Below, piece after piece: positions 1-5,895 of a stretch of 8,662 bases of DNA. Origin of the DNA: JASFEQ01 sp050122535 (GTDB lineage Bacteria > Desulfobacterota > DSM-4660 > Desulfatiglandales > HGW-15). The stretch covers positions 1 through 8,662 of the forward strand of contig JASFIT010000190.1 in NCBI GenBank assembly GCA_050122535.1, in the 5' to 3' direction. Position numbers and translations under genes: made by a program. The notes under the pieces are model-generated. The model was given only the letters and a program-made list of their open reading frames with translations. It ran no database searches and was not told where the DNA came from. The first letter of the stretch is position 1; every line of letters begins with the position of its first letter.

Positions 1-49
1 ATCCCCCATTACCACGATACACAGTTACCTTACGGTCCAGAGATGTCAT
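1..49 (-). CDS. 5' end of an unknown gene, cut by the window edge
   Basis: On the minus strand an ATG at 49-47 opens a frame that stays open to the window edge: MTSLDRKVTVYRGNGG (16 codons). A TGGAG Shine-Dalgarno-like site lies six bases upstream, and a strong sigma70-type promoter (119-147) with its predicted start near 112 points at it, giving a leader of about 60 nt. These three signals together support a real gene start. Sixteen residues are too few to name a family. The gene follows the GH15 gene on the same strand but has its own promoter, so it need not be in the same operon. Confidence 0.55.
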   Translation of the reverse strand, partial: MTSLDRKVTVYRGNGG

Positions 50-118
50 AGGGGACTCCAGGGGTGGGTTTTTGAGGAAGGACAAGGTGTAAGATATTAT
101 TTCCTTCTCAATACATAA

Positions 119-147
119 AGTATAATGGAATTGGGCGCTTACGTCAA
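119..147 (-). promoter_or_regulatory. Strong sigma70-type promoter reading left
   Basis: On the minus strand TTGACG (147-142), a 17-base spacer and TATACT (124-119) match the vegetative promoter consensus at 10 of 12 positions with ideal spacing. Transcription would start near 112 and lead into the partial gene at 49. It lies downstream of the GH15 stop codon, so the partial gene can be expressed independently. Confidence 0.6.
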
Positions 148-261
148 GAATGACTCCACACTAAGACGAGCTGGCAAAGGTCGTTTTAAAAGGAGTATAG
201 AAGGAGGGCCATGGCTCACTCTCGAGGAATCAGTATGCTACGTGACCTGTGTCGGGCCTCA

Positions 262-2304
262 TCACTTGACCAGGCACGCGCCGTGGATAGCATCGCAAGT
301 CTCATAGAAAAGCTTGCCGATCCAGTCCTCCGTTCGATCGTAGGATATCCGTTCCGCCTTGTTGATACGACGTATATAGCGCTGCACCATAGTTACGAAG
401 GTGGCGTGACTCCAAGTCAGGGGAGAAACGGAGAGAGGCTCTCCTGTGAAAGGATGAAGCTGTTCGGGAAGCACTCCCGAGGGGAGAGCATGGTCAGCGG
501 CCCACGAAAGAATCTCCTCGGCCTCTTTGAAGTCCCTTTCGTTCTGAGCCGTTTGGATGAGATAATCTGCGAGCCACAAGGTCGAAATGAACCAGGGATT
601 GCCCGGAACATCCTGGCTGACTCGGTAGTAGTCGTCCTTTTCGTACCGAGCCATTCCCCCACTTTCCGTCCCCAGCCAGAGCTTTTCTCGCAGAGCCTCC
701 ATGGTCGCTTTGATCCGCGGATCATCCGGCGTGTACATGCCGAAAGCGAAAAGTCCCCATAGGCTAGAGTCACAAGTTCCGTCCACCTCGAAGTGACCAT
801 CGTCCGTGCGGGCAATCATCCGGCAGAAACGGCCCAGATCCTCTCGCCAGATGTGTTTTGAGGCTCCATCCCTGATCTCTGAGGCTGCTTTTCGATAAAG
901 CTCGGCCCTATCATCCTCTCCAAAAACGGTGCAAAAGAGGGAGGCAGCCGTTATTCCACCGAAAACAGCGCCCACGGTGAAACTCAAAATACCGCGCCGC
1001 TCCTCCCAAAGGTCATAGGAGGGCCCCGGAAGGCCTGTCTCTTCATCACGGTAATTGACCATGAAGTTGGCAGCCCTCTTGATAAGTGGTCTGTAAAGGG
1101 GTTTTATAAATTCTATGTCCCTGTAAAGCACAAAGTGTTGCCAGACTGCCCAAATGACTAGGGCGGTCTCGTCTTCCTGAATAGGGATTTGTGGCTTGGT
1201 CCCATCGTGCCAAGGATGCCAAGAAGAGGCCAGCGTACCGTCGGGATTGTACTTGTGCAGGAGATAGCCCTCCTCTTCAATGACGCCTGACGTGAAATTA
1301 TAGAAGCGCTGGGGTGGCAGCGGGTAGCCAGCCAAGTCCAAGGCATTGGCCACCAAGGCACCGTCTCTTGGCCATACATAGGAATACGTGTCTCGGTTAT
1401 ATTGAATGACGTCCGAGTCGTTGGCCGCGATGATGGCCCCCTGCCAATCGATCTGGGTACGTAAAACCAGGAGGCTCCTTAGATAAAGCGCTCCCACCTT
1501 TTGGGGAAGCGGGTCCAGAGGAGGAGATTCCTTGCGTACCCAGAGATTCCAGTAGTCGGCGGTGCGTTTAATAAGGTTTCTAGGGTGTTTGCGACTGACT
1601 AAAGCATTTAGGCGCTCCACCTCCTGCCAGTCCTCCCCAGTGCAAATCCAGTAATAGGCCAAGCCCTTCTCATGTCCGTCAAGATCCAAGAGCAAGGAAA
1701 CAACCGAATCCACTGAACCCTGGGCAACCGTGTTCCCGGATAATTTTCCATCTTCAGCATCCCTGAAGGTGCCTTCTTTACCGCCCACCTTTTTCATCCC
1801 TACGGCAAATTGGGAGATCTTCTCCGACTGTTCTGTCCGTCCGTTTATCAAGAAATACCTGGGGCCCTTGTAATGCACGATGCCGCCGGTCTTCGGATCA
1901 AAGGCCGCCGTATCGCCGATACTGTTCCCCGAGATGTCGAAGTCATGGGTGAAGAAGAGCTCCACCTGTCGCTTTTCAGGGGAGAGGTTTTCCACCATGA
2001 TCTCGCGCAGGTAGACGTTTTCATGGAAATCTACAGCGTCACGGCAGGTGCTGATTAGGCCCAGTTCCCCGTTGTAAAGATCAACACGGGTGACGAGGGT
2101 ATCTTTCTCGTATGCGAGCGCCCTTTTCCACCCCTCACTCACCCAGGAAAATTGTTCACCCGTGTAGATTCCAAAACGGAAAAAGTTGCCGCTGACGTGG
2201 TTCTCCTGCCCCACATGGGGAAAATAGAGGTCACGAATATGATAGTCCTTGTCAAAGCAGACAAGCAGTTTCCCATTTCCGACTGGAATATCGCGTGGCA
2301 TCAT
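262..2304 (-). CDS. Glycoside hydrolase family 15 (glucoamylase/glucodextranase-like)
   Basis: A 680-residue protein, the usual length for bacterial GH15 enzymes, which release glucose from the ends of alpha-glucans such as maltooligosaccharides, dextran-type glucans or glycogen by inversion. The first ~260 residues form the N-terminal beta-sandwich region; about 270-660 is the (alpha/alpha)6 catalytic barrel. Visible landmarks are YVWPRDGAL near 309-317, YDLWEER at 430-436, whose first Glu (E434) is the expected general acid, and LPEQ at 612-615, whose E614 is the expected general base. There is no signal peptide, so it probably acts in the cytoplasm on storage or imported glucans. Two adjacent ATG codons (2304 and 2301) follow a GGAGG site at 2310-2314; either could be used. 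Substrate preference (glucoamylase, glucodextranase or trehalase-like) cannot be decided. No other glycogen gene is visible next to it. Confidence 0.93.
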   Translation of the reverse strand: MMPRDIPVGNGKLLVCFDKDYHIRDLYFPHVGQENHVSGNFFRFGIYTGEQFSWVSEGWKRALAYEKDTLVTRVDLYNGELGLISTCRDAVDFHENVYLREIMVENLSPEKRQVELFFTHDFDISGNSIGDTAAFDPKTGGIVHYKGPRYFLINGRTEQSEKISQFAVGMKKVGGKEGTFRDAEDGKLSGNTVAQGSVDSVVSLLLDLDGHEKGLAYYWICTGEDWQEVERLNALVSRKHPRNLIKRTADYWNLWVRKESPPLDPLPQKVGALYLRSLLVLRTQIDWQGAIIAANDSDVIQYNRDTYSYVWPRDGALVANALDLAGYPLPPQRFYNFTSGVIEEEGYLLHKYNPDGTLASSWHPWHDGTKPQIPIQEDETALVIWAVWQHFVLYRDIEFIKPLYRPLIKRAANFMVNYRDEETGLPGPSYDLWEERRGILSFTVGAVFGGITAASLFCTVFGEDDRAELYRKAASEIRDGASKHIWREDLGRFCRMIARTDDGHFEVDGTCDSSLWGLFAFGMYTPDDPRIKATMEALREKLWLGTESGGMARYEKDDYYRVSQDVPGNPWFISTLWLADYLIQTAQNERDFKEAEEILSWAADHALPSGVLPEQLHPFTGEPLSVSPLTWSHATFVTMVQRYIRRINKAERISYDRTEDWIGKLFYETCDAIHGACLVK

Positions 2305-2323
2305 TCAATCCTCCAAAGGGGTA

Positions 2324-2352
2324 TATATATAATACAAAAGGCTCCACCGCAA
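2324..2352 (-). promoter_or_regulatory. Possible GH15 promoter overlapping the upstream terminator
   Basis: On the minus strand TTGCGG (2352-2347), 17 bases, then TATATA (2329-2324) form a plausible promoter whose -35 box lies inside the terminator hairpin. The predicted start near 2317 leaves a leader of only about 13 nt, just enough for the GGAGG site. The match is moderate; GH15 could instead be read through from upstream. Confidence 0.3.
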
Positions 2353-2365
2353 CTGCGGTAGAGCC
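2333..2365 (-). terminator. Intrinsic terminator of the selenoprotein gene
   Basis: In the minus-strand RNA, arms GGCUCUACCGCA (2365-2354) and UGCGGUGGAGCC (2351-2340) pair along their whole length with one G-U, and UUUUGU follows. It starts 40 nt after the stop codon of the thioredoxin-like gene and ends about 30 nt before the GH15 start, so it separates the two genes. Confidence 0.8.
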
Positions 2366-2404
2366 ACTATTTGTAAAACCGACTGCCGCCGGGAAACGCT
2401 AAAT

Positions 2405-2974
2405 CTAGATCAATCGGTAGGGATAGGCGCGCTGGGTCCACTCGCTGTCAGGGTATTCCGCCTCGAGCCTTTCATAGGCCTCCTTGAGCTTTTTTGGATC
2501 CTGACTGCTCTTGTACCCAGAGACTCCCCGGAAGAAGATAGCCTCTGGCGCGGAATTGCTCTTAGAGTAATCCGCCGTAACCTTGTCCAAGTTTGCCAAG
2601 GCATCATCAAATTTGTCCGCATCAAAATGGACTTTGCCCATTCCCAACAACAGTGATGCGATCAGATCCTCAGGCGCAAGAAATCCCACCGTTCGATGAT
2701 GTTCTTTTCCGTTTGAATCTAAGGTTACGATGGTCGGTGTCCATTTCACATTGAAATCTTTGGCGTGGGGTTCCGCATCAAATGGGATCCTAAGGGGTAT
2801 CATATGATCATTTATAAAGCTGGTCACTCCGCTATCTGGATACGAAACTGCATCCATCTGCTGACAACCAATTCACCCAGGATTAAAAAAATCAAGCAAC
2901 ACAGGCTTGTTCTCTTCTCTAGCCCTCTTCAGGGCCGCATCCATATCCGTTTTCCATTCTATTTTCTCTGCCAT
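2405..2974 (-). CDS. Selenocysteine-containing thioredoxin-like protein (UxxC) with TPR-like C-terminus
   Basis: A 189-residue protein read through an in-frame TGA at codon 34 (2875-2873). The start is ATG 2974, with an excellent AGGAGGA six bases upstream. The N-terminus reads MAEKIEWKTDMDAALKRARE, then LLDFFNPG-U-IGCQQMDAVSYPD: Sec34 takes the place of the first Cys of a thioredoxin CxxC motif and Cys37 is the resolving Cys. KWTPT supplies the cis-proline (about Pro80). Residues 1-110 look like a thioredoxin fold; about 115-185 is helical and TPR-like (GMGKVHFDADKFDDALANLDKV, then AYERLEAEYP). No signal peptide is visible, so it is probably a cytoplasmic thiol-disulfide or peroxide-handling enzyme. 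The same frame and family-like sequence continue smoothly on both sides of the TGA, which argues against a decayed gene. A naive reading starts at Met40 and loses the active site. Its redox partner is unknown. Confidence 0.87.
2837..2856 (-). promoter_or_regulatory. Bacterial SECIS hairpin (selenocysteine insertion signal)
   Basis: In the minus-strand mRNA, UGGAUGC (2856-2850) pairs with GUAUCCA (2843-2837) through seven base pairs including one G-U, closing the six-base loop AGUUUC (2849-2844). The loop begins 23 nt after the UGA, and its second base is G followed by U. Known bacterial SECIS elements lie directly downstream of UGA inside the coding region, with an apical loop about 16-37 nt away and a G among its first two bases; SelB binds them. 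This hairpin fits all of those criteria. Confidence 0.75.
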
Positions 2975-3180
2975 GAGAATTCCTCCTGTCATATTGTGAT
3001 CTAATTGTCTAAATCCTTATTATCTTAGTAGGAACTTAGCAACTATTCACCCGTTGTCAACGGCCTCCCTCAGTTTCAGTGAACGAACCGGAAAGTCCCC
3101 GAGGGAGACGCTGGCTATATCTCAGAAATCGGCCTTCGATTTCTCGGCAGGCCGAGGGTTTAAACATTTGAAGATCGTAC
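2975..3180 (-). promoter_or_regulatory. Structured leader/promoter region of the selenoprotein gene
   Basis: No convincing gene is seen in this 206-base gap. On the minus strand it contains TTGACA at 3060-3055, inside an odd palindrome CCGTTGTCAACGG (plus strand, 3051-3063). The only -10 candidate at standard spacing is poor (TAAGTT, 3038-3033). It also holds several inverted repeats between 3065 and 3156. The start site and the role of the structures are not clear. Confidence 0.35.
3065..3156. repeat. Cluster of inverted repeats (possible structured RNA or REP-like element)
   Basis: Perfect complementary pairs on the plus strand: CTCCCTC (3065-3071) with GAGGGAG (3101-3107); GAAATCG (3125-3131) with CGATTTC (3137-3143), five-base loop; CTCGGC (3143-3148) with GCCGAG (3151-3156). 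An alternative pairing, CGGCCT (3130-3135) with AGGCCG (3149-3154), excludes the last two. The region sits between the GGDEF terminator and the selenoprotein start. It could be a 5' leader or a dispersed intergenic repeat; one copy cannot decide. Confidence 0.5.
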
Positions 3181-3209
3181 AAAAAAAGGCAGGGCCATCT
3201 GACCCCACC
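3181..3209 (-). terminator. Intrinsic terminator of the GGDEF gene
   Basis: On the minus strand GGUGGGGUC (3209-3201) pairs with GGCCCUGCC (3196-3188) over nine pairs with three G-U wobbles, loop AGAU, followed directly by seven U residues (3187-3181). It lies about 100 nt after the GGDEF stop codon and isolates that gene from the downstream selenoprotein gene. Confidence 0.85.
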
Positions 3210-3309
3210 TCAATAATGCAAAACTCCGATTTTTCTGTCGACCTAACGGCTCTCCCTAAGCCTCATCTCATGGGTACTAGAGCCTGAAGACCAAACCATC
3301 AAAACTTAT

Positions 3310-3876
3310 CTAGGATGCTTCATGATAAAGGGCAACTCTATCTCTGCCTGTTCTTTTTGCCTCATAGAGGGCCTTGTCAGCATTATCAATCAGGCTTTCC
3401 AGGTTGTCTGAGTTCTCTTTATAATGGGATATCCCCACACTCACCGAAACACTGGAATCAGACTTAACATTTTTCCGGATGCGGTCTCCAATATGGAATG
3501 CATGTTTGTTCGACGTGTCAGGGATGATGACGACAAATTCCTCCCCACCGTATCGGTAGATATGGGTCTTGTCATAATCCCTTAGACTTCTCTCAATGCA
3601 CTGGGTCACTTCTCTTAGTACCTGATCTCCTCTCTGATGACCGTGTTCATCGTTATATTTCTTGAAATGATCAATATCAATCATGAGTAAGCTTGCACCT
3701 TTCTTGGTCCTTTCGGACATGGCAAGAATCAATTCAAGGTCCCTATCGAACTTTCTCCTGTTATAGACACCTGTCAATGGATCCCTTTCGATCAAACTGG
3801 AAACAAATGCCCTATCTCCCGGTCTGAGCTGGGATAAGATCTCCTCCAGGTTCGCTGTCTGATCGACTGTATTCAT
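3310..3876 (-). CDS. Stand-alone GGDEF protein, probable diguanylate cyclase
   Basis: A 188-residue protein that is almost entirely one GGDEF domain; active members make cyclic di-GMP from two GTP. RDPLTGVYNRR (31-41) marks the domain start, DIDHFKKYND (67-76) carries the metal- and nucleotide-contacting residues, and GGEEF (110-114) is the intact active-site signature. DNADKALYEAKRTGRDR (164-180) is the typical C-terminal helix. Only about 30 residues precede the domain, so no sensor, receiver or membrane segment is attached; the protein should be cytoplasmic. An RxxD (RDYD, 99-102) resembles the product-inhibition site but sits seven rather than the usual five residues before GGEEF, so feedback inhibition is uncertain. 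GGAG lies about ten bases before the ATG. A weak promoter (TTGTAG-N17-TATAGA, 4027-3999) overlaps the upstream stop codon. Confidence 0.92.
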   Translation of the reverse strand: MNTVDQTANLEEILSQLRPGDRAFVSSLIERDPLTGVYNRRKFDRDLELILAMSERTKKGASLLMIDIDHFKKYNDEHGHQRGDQVLREVTQCIERSLRDYDKTHIYRYGGEEFVVIIPDTSNKHAFHIGDRIRKNVKSDSSVSVSVGISHYKENSDNLESLIDNADKALYEAKRTGRDRVALYHEAS

Positions 3877-3998
3877 GGGAATTTTTCTCCGTTTCTATAA
3901 GACTTCTGCCAATGTATTGGGGCTATTTCCTGAATAAGCCAAGATTCCATCCTGGGGCTTTGATGTGGTTCGCTCTCTAGGCAGTTTTTGAGATCAGT

Positions 3999-4027
3999 TC
4001 TATACACGAAAAAGGGAAAACCTACAA
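3999..4027 (-). promoter_or_regulatory. Weak candidate promoter of the GGDEF gene
   Basis: On the minus strand TTGTAG (4027-4022), a 17-base spacer and TATAGA (4004-3999). The -35 box uses the last two codons of the upstream flavin-reductase-like gene. The match is partial; the GGDEF gene may instead be cotranscribed with that gene across the 145-base gap. Confidence 0.28.
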
Positions 4028-4501
4028 TGACTTTAAGGAAAAAAGGGCATTTTTCTGCCACACCAACGGGGGATTATTCAGATCTTCCTGTTCCACCACC
4101 CGTGCGATCACAAGACGGTAACCATCCACCTCCTGCCTGCTTACCACCTGACACGCCATCCATGCCGCGGAGCCTTCCGGGATTAGTGCCTTCCCTGGCT
4201 GATATTCGAAGGTAGAGATGGAGAAACGTGTGAACTTATCCTCTTCATCTCCTTTTATGCTTCCCAGTTGCCAGACCAGTTCCTTTTGCCCCTCGGAAAC
4301 GATGGCAAGAATGAACTCGCCGGACTGTTCAATCAACTGATTGGTAAGGTGATCTTTGGCTATGCTGATGGCCAGCAAAGGCTCTTTTTCTGAAACAAAC
4401 ATAGCCGTAGCTGTCATGATATCCCGCTTCCCCTCGTGGGCTGTGCTTATCAAAACCACTGAACACGGAAGCCAGTTAAAAACCATCGTGTCGTCATTCA
4501 T
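4022..4501 (-). CDS. Flavin reductase-like, FMN-binding split-barrel protein
   Basis: A 159-residue protein of the flavin reductase-like superfamily, whose members bind FMN and either pass electrons from NAD(P)H to free flavin or act as small FMN proteins. The N-terminal stretch CSVVLISTAHEGKRDIMTATAMFVSEKEPLLAISIAK (13-49) matches the family's first strands and the flavin-contacting turn; HLTNQLIEQSGEFILAIV (51-68) matches the typical ligand-binding helix and following strand. The C-terminal part YRLVIARVVEQEDLNNPPLVWQ fits the closing strands. No signal peptide or membrane segment is present. AAGGAGG lies six bases before the ATG. It is divergent from the LysR-type regulator with a 202-base gap. 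The physiological substrate cannot be inferred. Confidence 0.82.
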   Translation of the reverse strand: MNDDTMVFNWLPCSVVLISTAHEGKRDIMTATAMFVSEKEPLLAISIAKDHLTNQLIEQSGEFILAIVSEGQKELVWQLGSIKGDEEDKFTRFSISTFEYQPGKALIPEGSAAWMACQVVSRQEVDGYRLVIARVVEQEDLNNPPLVWQKNALFSLKSL

Positions 4502-4585
4502 GATATGCCTCCTTCAGAAAACCGATTCCCAGATTTGTTTGAAAGTTTTTTTCATGTTTCCCATTTTGCAGAGTGTTGGTAGTTT

Positions 4586-4614
4586 AAGCTACTCACAGCC
4601 TTATGGTTTGTCAA
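4586..4614 (-). promoter_or_regulatory. Candidate promoter of the flavin-reductase-like gene
   Basis: On the minus strand a perfect TTGACA (4614-4609), 17 bases, then TAGCTT (4591-4586). The -35 box is ideal and the -10 box poor, which often goes with activator-dependent promoters. Start near 4579, about 80 nt before the ATG. Confidence 0.4.
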
Positions 4615-4643
4615 GAATCACAACTGGCAGGGTTTTATTAAGC

Positions 4644-4672
4644 TTTACATAAACTTATTTTTCACCTATATG
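4644..4672 (+). promoter_or_regulatory. Candidate promoter of the LysR-type gene
   Basis: TTTACA (4644-4649), a 17-base spacer, then TATATG (4667-4672), with the predicted start near 4679 and a leader of about 25 nt. It is back to back with the flavin-reductase promoter, the normal arrangement for a LysR-type gene and a divergent target. Confidence 0.45.
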
Positions 4673-4703
4673 TTCTATCTGTGGATCATAAGGGCAAGAA
4701 CCC

Positions 4704-5651
4704 ATGATTAATTTGAACCAGCTCAGGGCCTTTTATCAGGCTGCAAAGCATCTGAATTTTTCTGAAGCGGCGAAGGCGCTTTATGTTACACAACCCGCTG
4801 TCACTGCTCAGGTGAAGGCCTTTGAAGAGCATTGTGAACTGAAGCTCTTCAAGAAAAAGGCTGGGAAGCTGTACCTCACAGAAGAAGGGAAAGCCATCTA
4901 TAAGTATGCGCAGAAGGTCTTCGATTATGAAAAGGATATAGAAATTGCGGTTGAGGAAATGAAGAAACTAAAGCGGGGCTCCCTCCGAATAGGAACCGCC
5001 AGGACCTATGCCCGTTATTTTATGCCCTTTCTGATCTCCCGGTTTCGTCAGACGTATCCCAAGGTTAAGATCCACTTGGATGAAGGAAGCTCCTCAGAAA
5101 TGGTACGAAGCCTCGTTGATTTCAAAAACGAGATAGCGATAATCGCCAAGGGGGTCGAAAACCGTAAAGTCACTTTCATCCCTTTCAGCCAAGAAGAACT
5201 GGTGCTCATCTTATCCCCAAAACACCATCTGTCGCGGAAAAGATTCATTCCGTTCCAAAAGCTGGCCGAAGAGCCAATCATTATGAAGGAGAAAGGCTCA
5301 GGGACACGAAAACTGGTGGACGAACTCTTTTTACAAAACGATTGCCAGCCAAACATACTGATGGAGACCAGCGATGCGGAAATGATCAAACTCCTCGTTC
5401 AACGCGGTGAGGGGATCTCCTTTTTAGTAAAAGAGTCGGTAGCCAAAGAACTCAAGAAGAGGAAATTGCGCACAGTCCCGGTGAAGGGTCACCAGCTTTT
5501 CTTAGATGTGACTATCGCCTATCTCCAGAAACAGCCTCTTTCACCTCCTGCACAAGCCTTTCTTAAGAGCCTGAAGAGCCTAGGGACCAAGGAAATGCGT
5601 TTCAAGGGGATGGGCGTCCTTATGTCCAAAATGCTCAATCAGCGCAAGTGA
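4704..5651 (+). CDS. LysR-type transcriptional regulator
   Basis: A 315-residue protein, normal length for the family. Residues 1-60 hold the winged helix-turn-helix: LNQLRAFYQAAKHLNFSEAA, then LYVTQPAVTAQVKAFE, with the conserved recognition-helix pattern TQPAVTAQV. A linker helix follows (about 65-90), then the periplasmic-binding-protein-like effector domain (about 93-295, starting GSLRIGTARTYARYFMP). Such proteins usually act as tetramers, bind T-N11-A palindromes near -65 and respond to a small pathway molecule. Only a weak AAGGG ribosome site precedes the ATG. The gene is divergent from the flavin-reductase-like gene and converges on the molybdoenzyme gene. A good T-N11-A palindrome lies at 8222-8242 between the molybdoenzyme and UbiD genes, making them plausible targets (inference). 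The basic C-terminal tail after about residue 297 is slightly longer than usual. Confidence 0.95.
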   Translation: MINLNQLRAFYQAAKHLNFSEAAKALYVTQPAVTAQVKAFEEHCELKLFKKKAGKLYLTEEGKAIYKYAQKVFDYEKDIEIAVEEMKKLKRGSLRIGTARTYARYFMPFLISRFRQTYPKVKIHLDEGSSSEMVRSLVDFKNEIAIIAKGVENRKVTFIPFSQEELVLILSPKHHLSRKRFIPFQKLAEEPIIMKEKGSGTRKLVDELFLQNDCQPNILMETSDAEMIKLLVQRGEGISFLVKESVAKELKKRKLRTVPVKGHQLFLDVTIAYLQKQPLSPPAQAFLKSLKSLGTKEMRFKGMGVLMSKMLNQRK

Positions 5652-5748
5652 TGATTCGCCGCGCCAAGGCACCGATGCTTCCCTCATCACAGGCTAGCAA
5701 GGACACCGCTGGCCGTAACGAGTCTTAATATGACGTCCAAAAGCTAAT

Positions 5749-5794
5749 GCTCGGCATGTGGGCTTGTAATCGCCCGAAGGGCTGAGCTTTTTTT
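5749..5794 (+). terminator. Intrinsic terminator of the LysR-type gene
   Basis: GCTCGGC (5749-5755) pairs with GCTGAGC (5781-5787) over seven pairs with one G-U. An inner stem GGGC/GCCC lies in the loop, and seven T residues (5788-5794) follow. It ends the plus-strand transcript about 100 nt after the stop codon. Read on the minus strand the same stem is followed by a weaker ATTAGCTTTTG, so it may also slow transcription from the molybdoenzyme side. Confidence 0.75.
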
Positions 5795-5824
5795 GCCCGA
5801 TCGGTATCTCCCGATCGGGCAAAA
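5791..5824. repeat. Perfect 14-bp inverted repeat between convergent genes
   Basis: TTTTGCCCGATCGG (5791-5804) and CCGATCGGGCAAAA (5811-5824) are exact reverse complements around a six-base spacer. Both strands would form a very stable hairpin, but U precedes and A follows the stem on each strand, the opposite of a classical intrinsic terminator. It overlaps the T-tract of the LysR terminator. It is 71 bases beyond the stop of the molybdoenzyme gene and may protect or end that transcript, or be a protein-binding site. Confidence 0.7.
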
Positions 5825-5895
5825 CTCGAAGATATTCTCCGCGCTCTCAGCGCCTCTGTGGTGAATCATTCCTCTTAAGCTCAAAGAGCAAAATA

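Noticed and set aside
72..100. Plus-strand promoter-like boxes TTGAGG-N17-TATTAT
   Set aside because: No plus-strand gene follows; the region downstream is antisense to GH15.
211..762. A 183-codon plus-strand ORF with a good ribosome site (AGAAGGAGGG)
   Set aside because: It lies almost wholly antisense to the C-terminal half of the well-supported GH15 gene, and its translation shows no recognisable domain.
2405..2857. A 150-residue ORF starting at Met40 of the thioredoxin-like gene as the complete protein
   Set aside because: It lacks the redox motif and the first strand and helix of the thioredoxin fold. The strong ribosome site lies upstream at 2981-2987, so the frame should be extended through the UGA.
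3054..3287. A 77-codon plus-strand ORF between the GGDEF and selenoprotein genes
   Set aside because: It runs through the inverted repeats and the minus-strand terminator and shows no protein-like conservation.
3873..4061. A 62-codon minus-strand ORF overlapping the GGDEF start by ATGA
   Set aside because: It begins inside the flavin-reductase-like gene in another frame, has no ribosome site that could be distinguished, and no recognisable domain. Translational coupling is possible but unsupported.
5841..5853. Small palindrome GCGCT-CTC-AGCGC as a terminator for the molybdoenzyme gene
   Set aside because: No U-tract follows on either strand and the stem is only five pairs.
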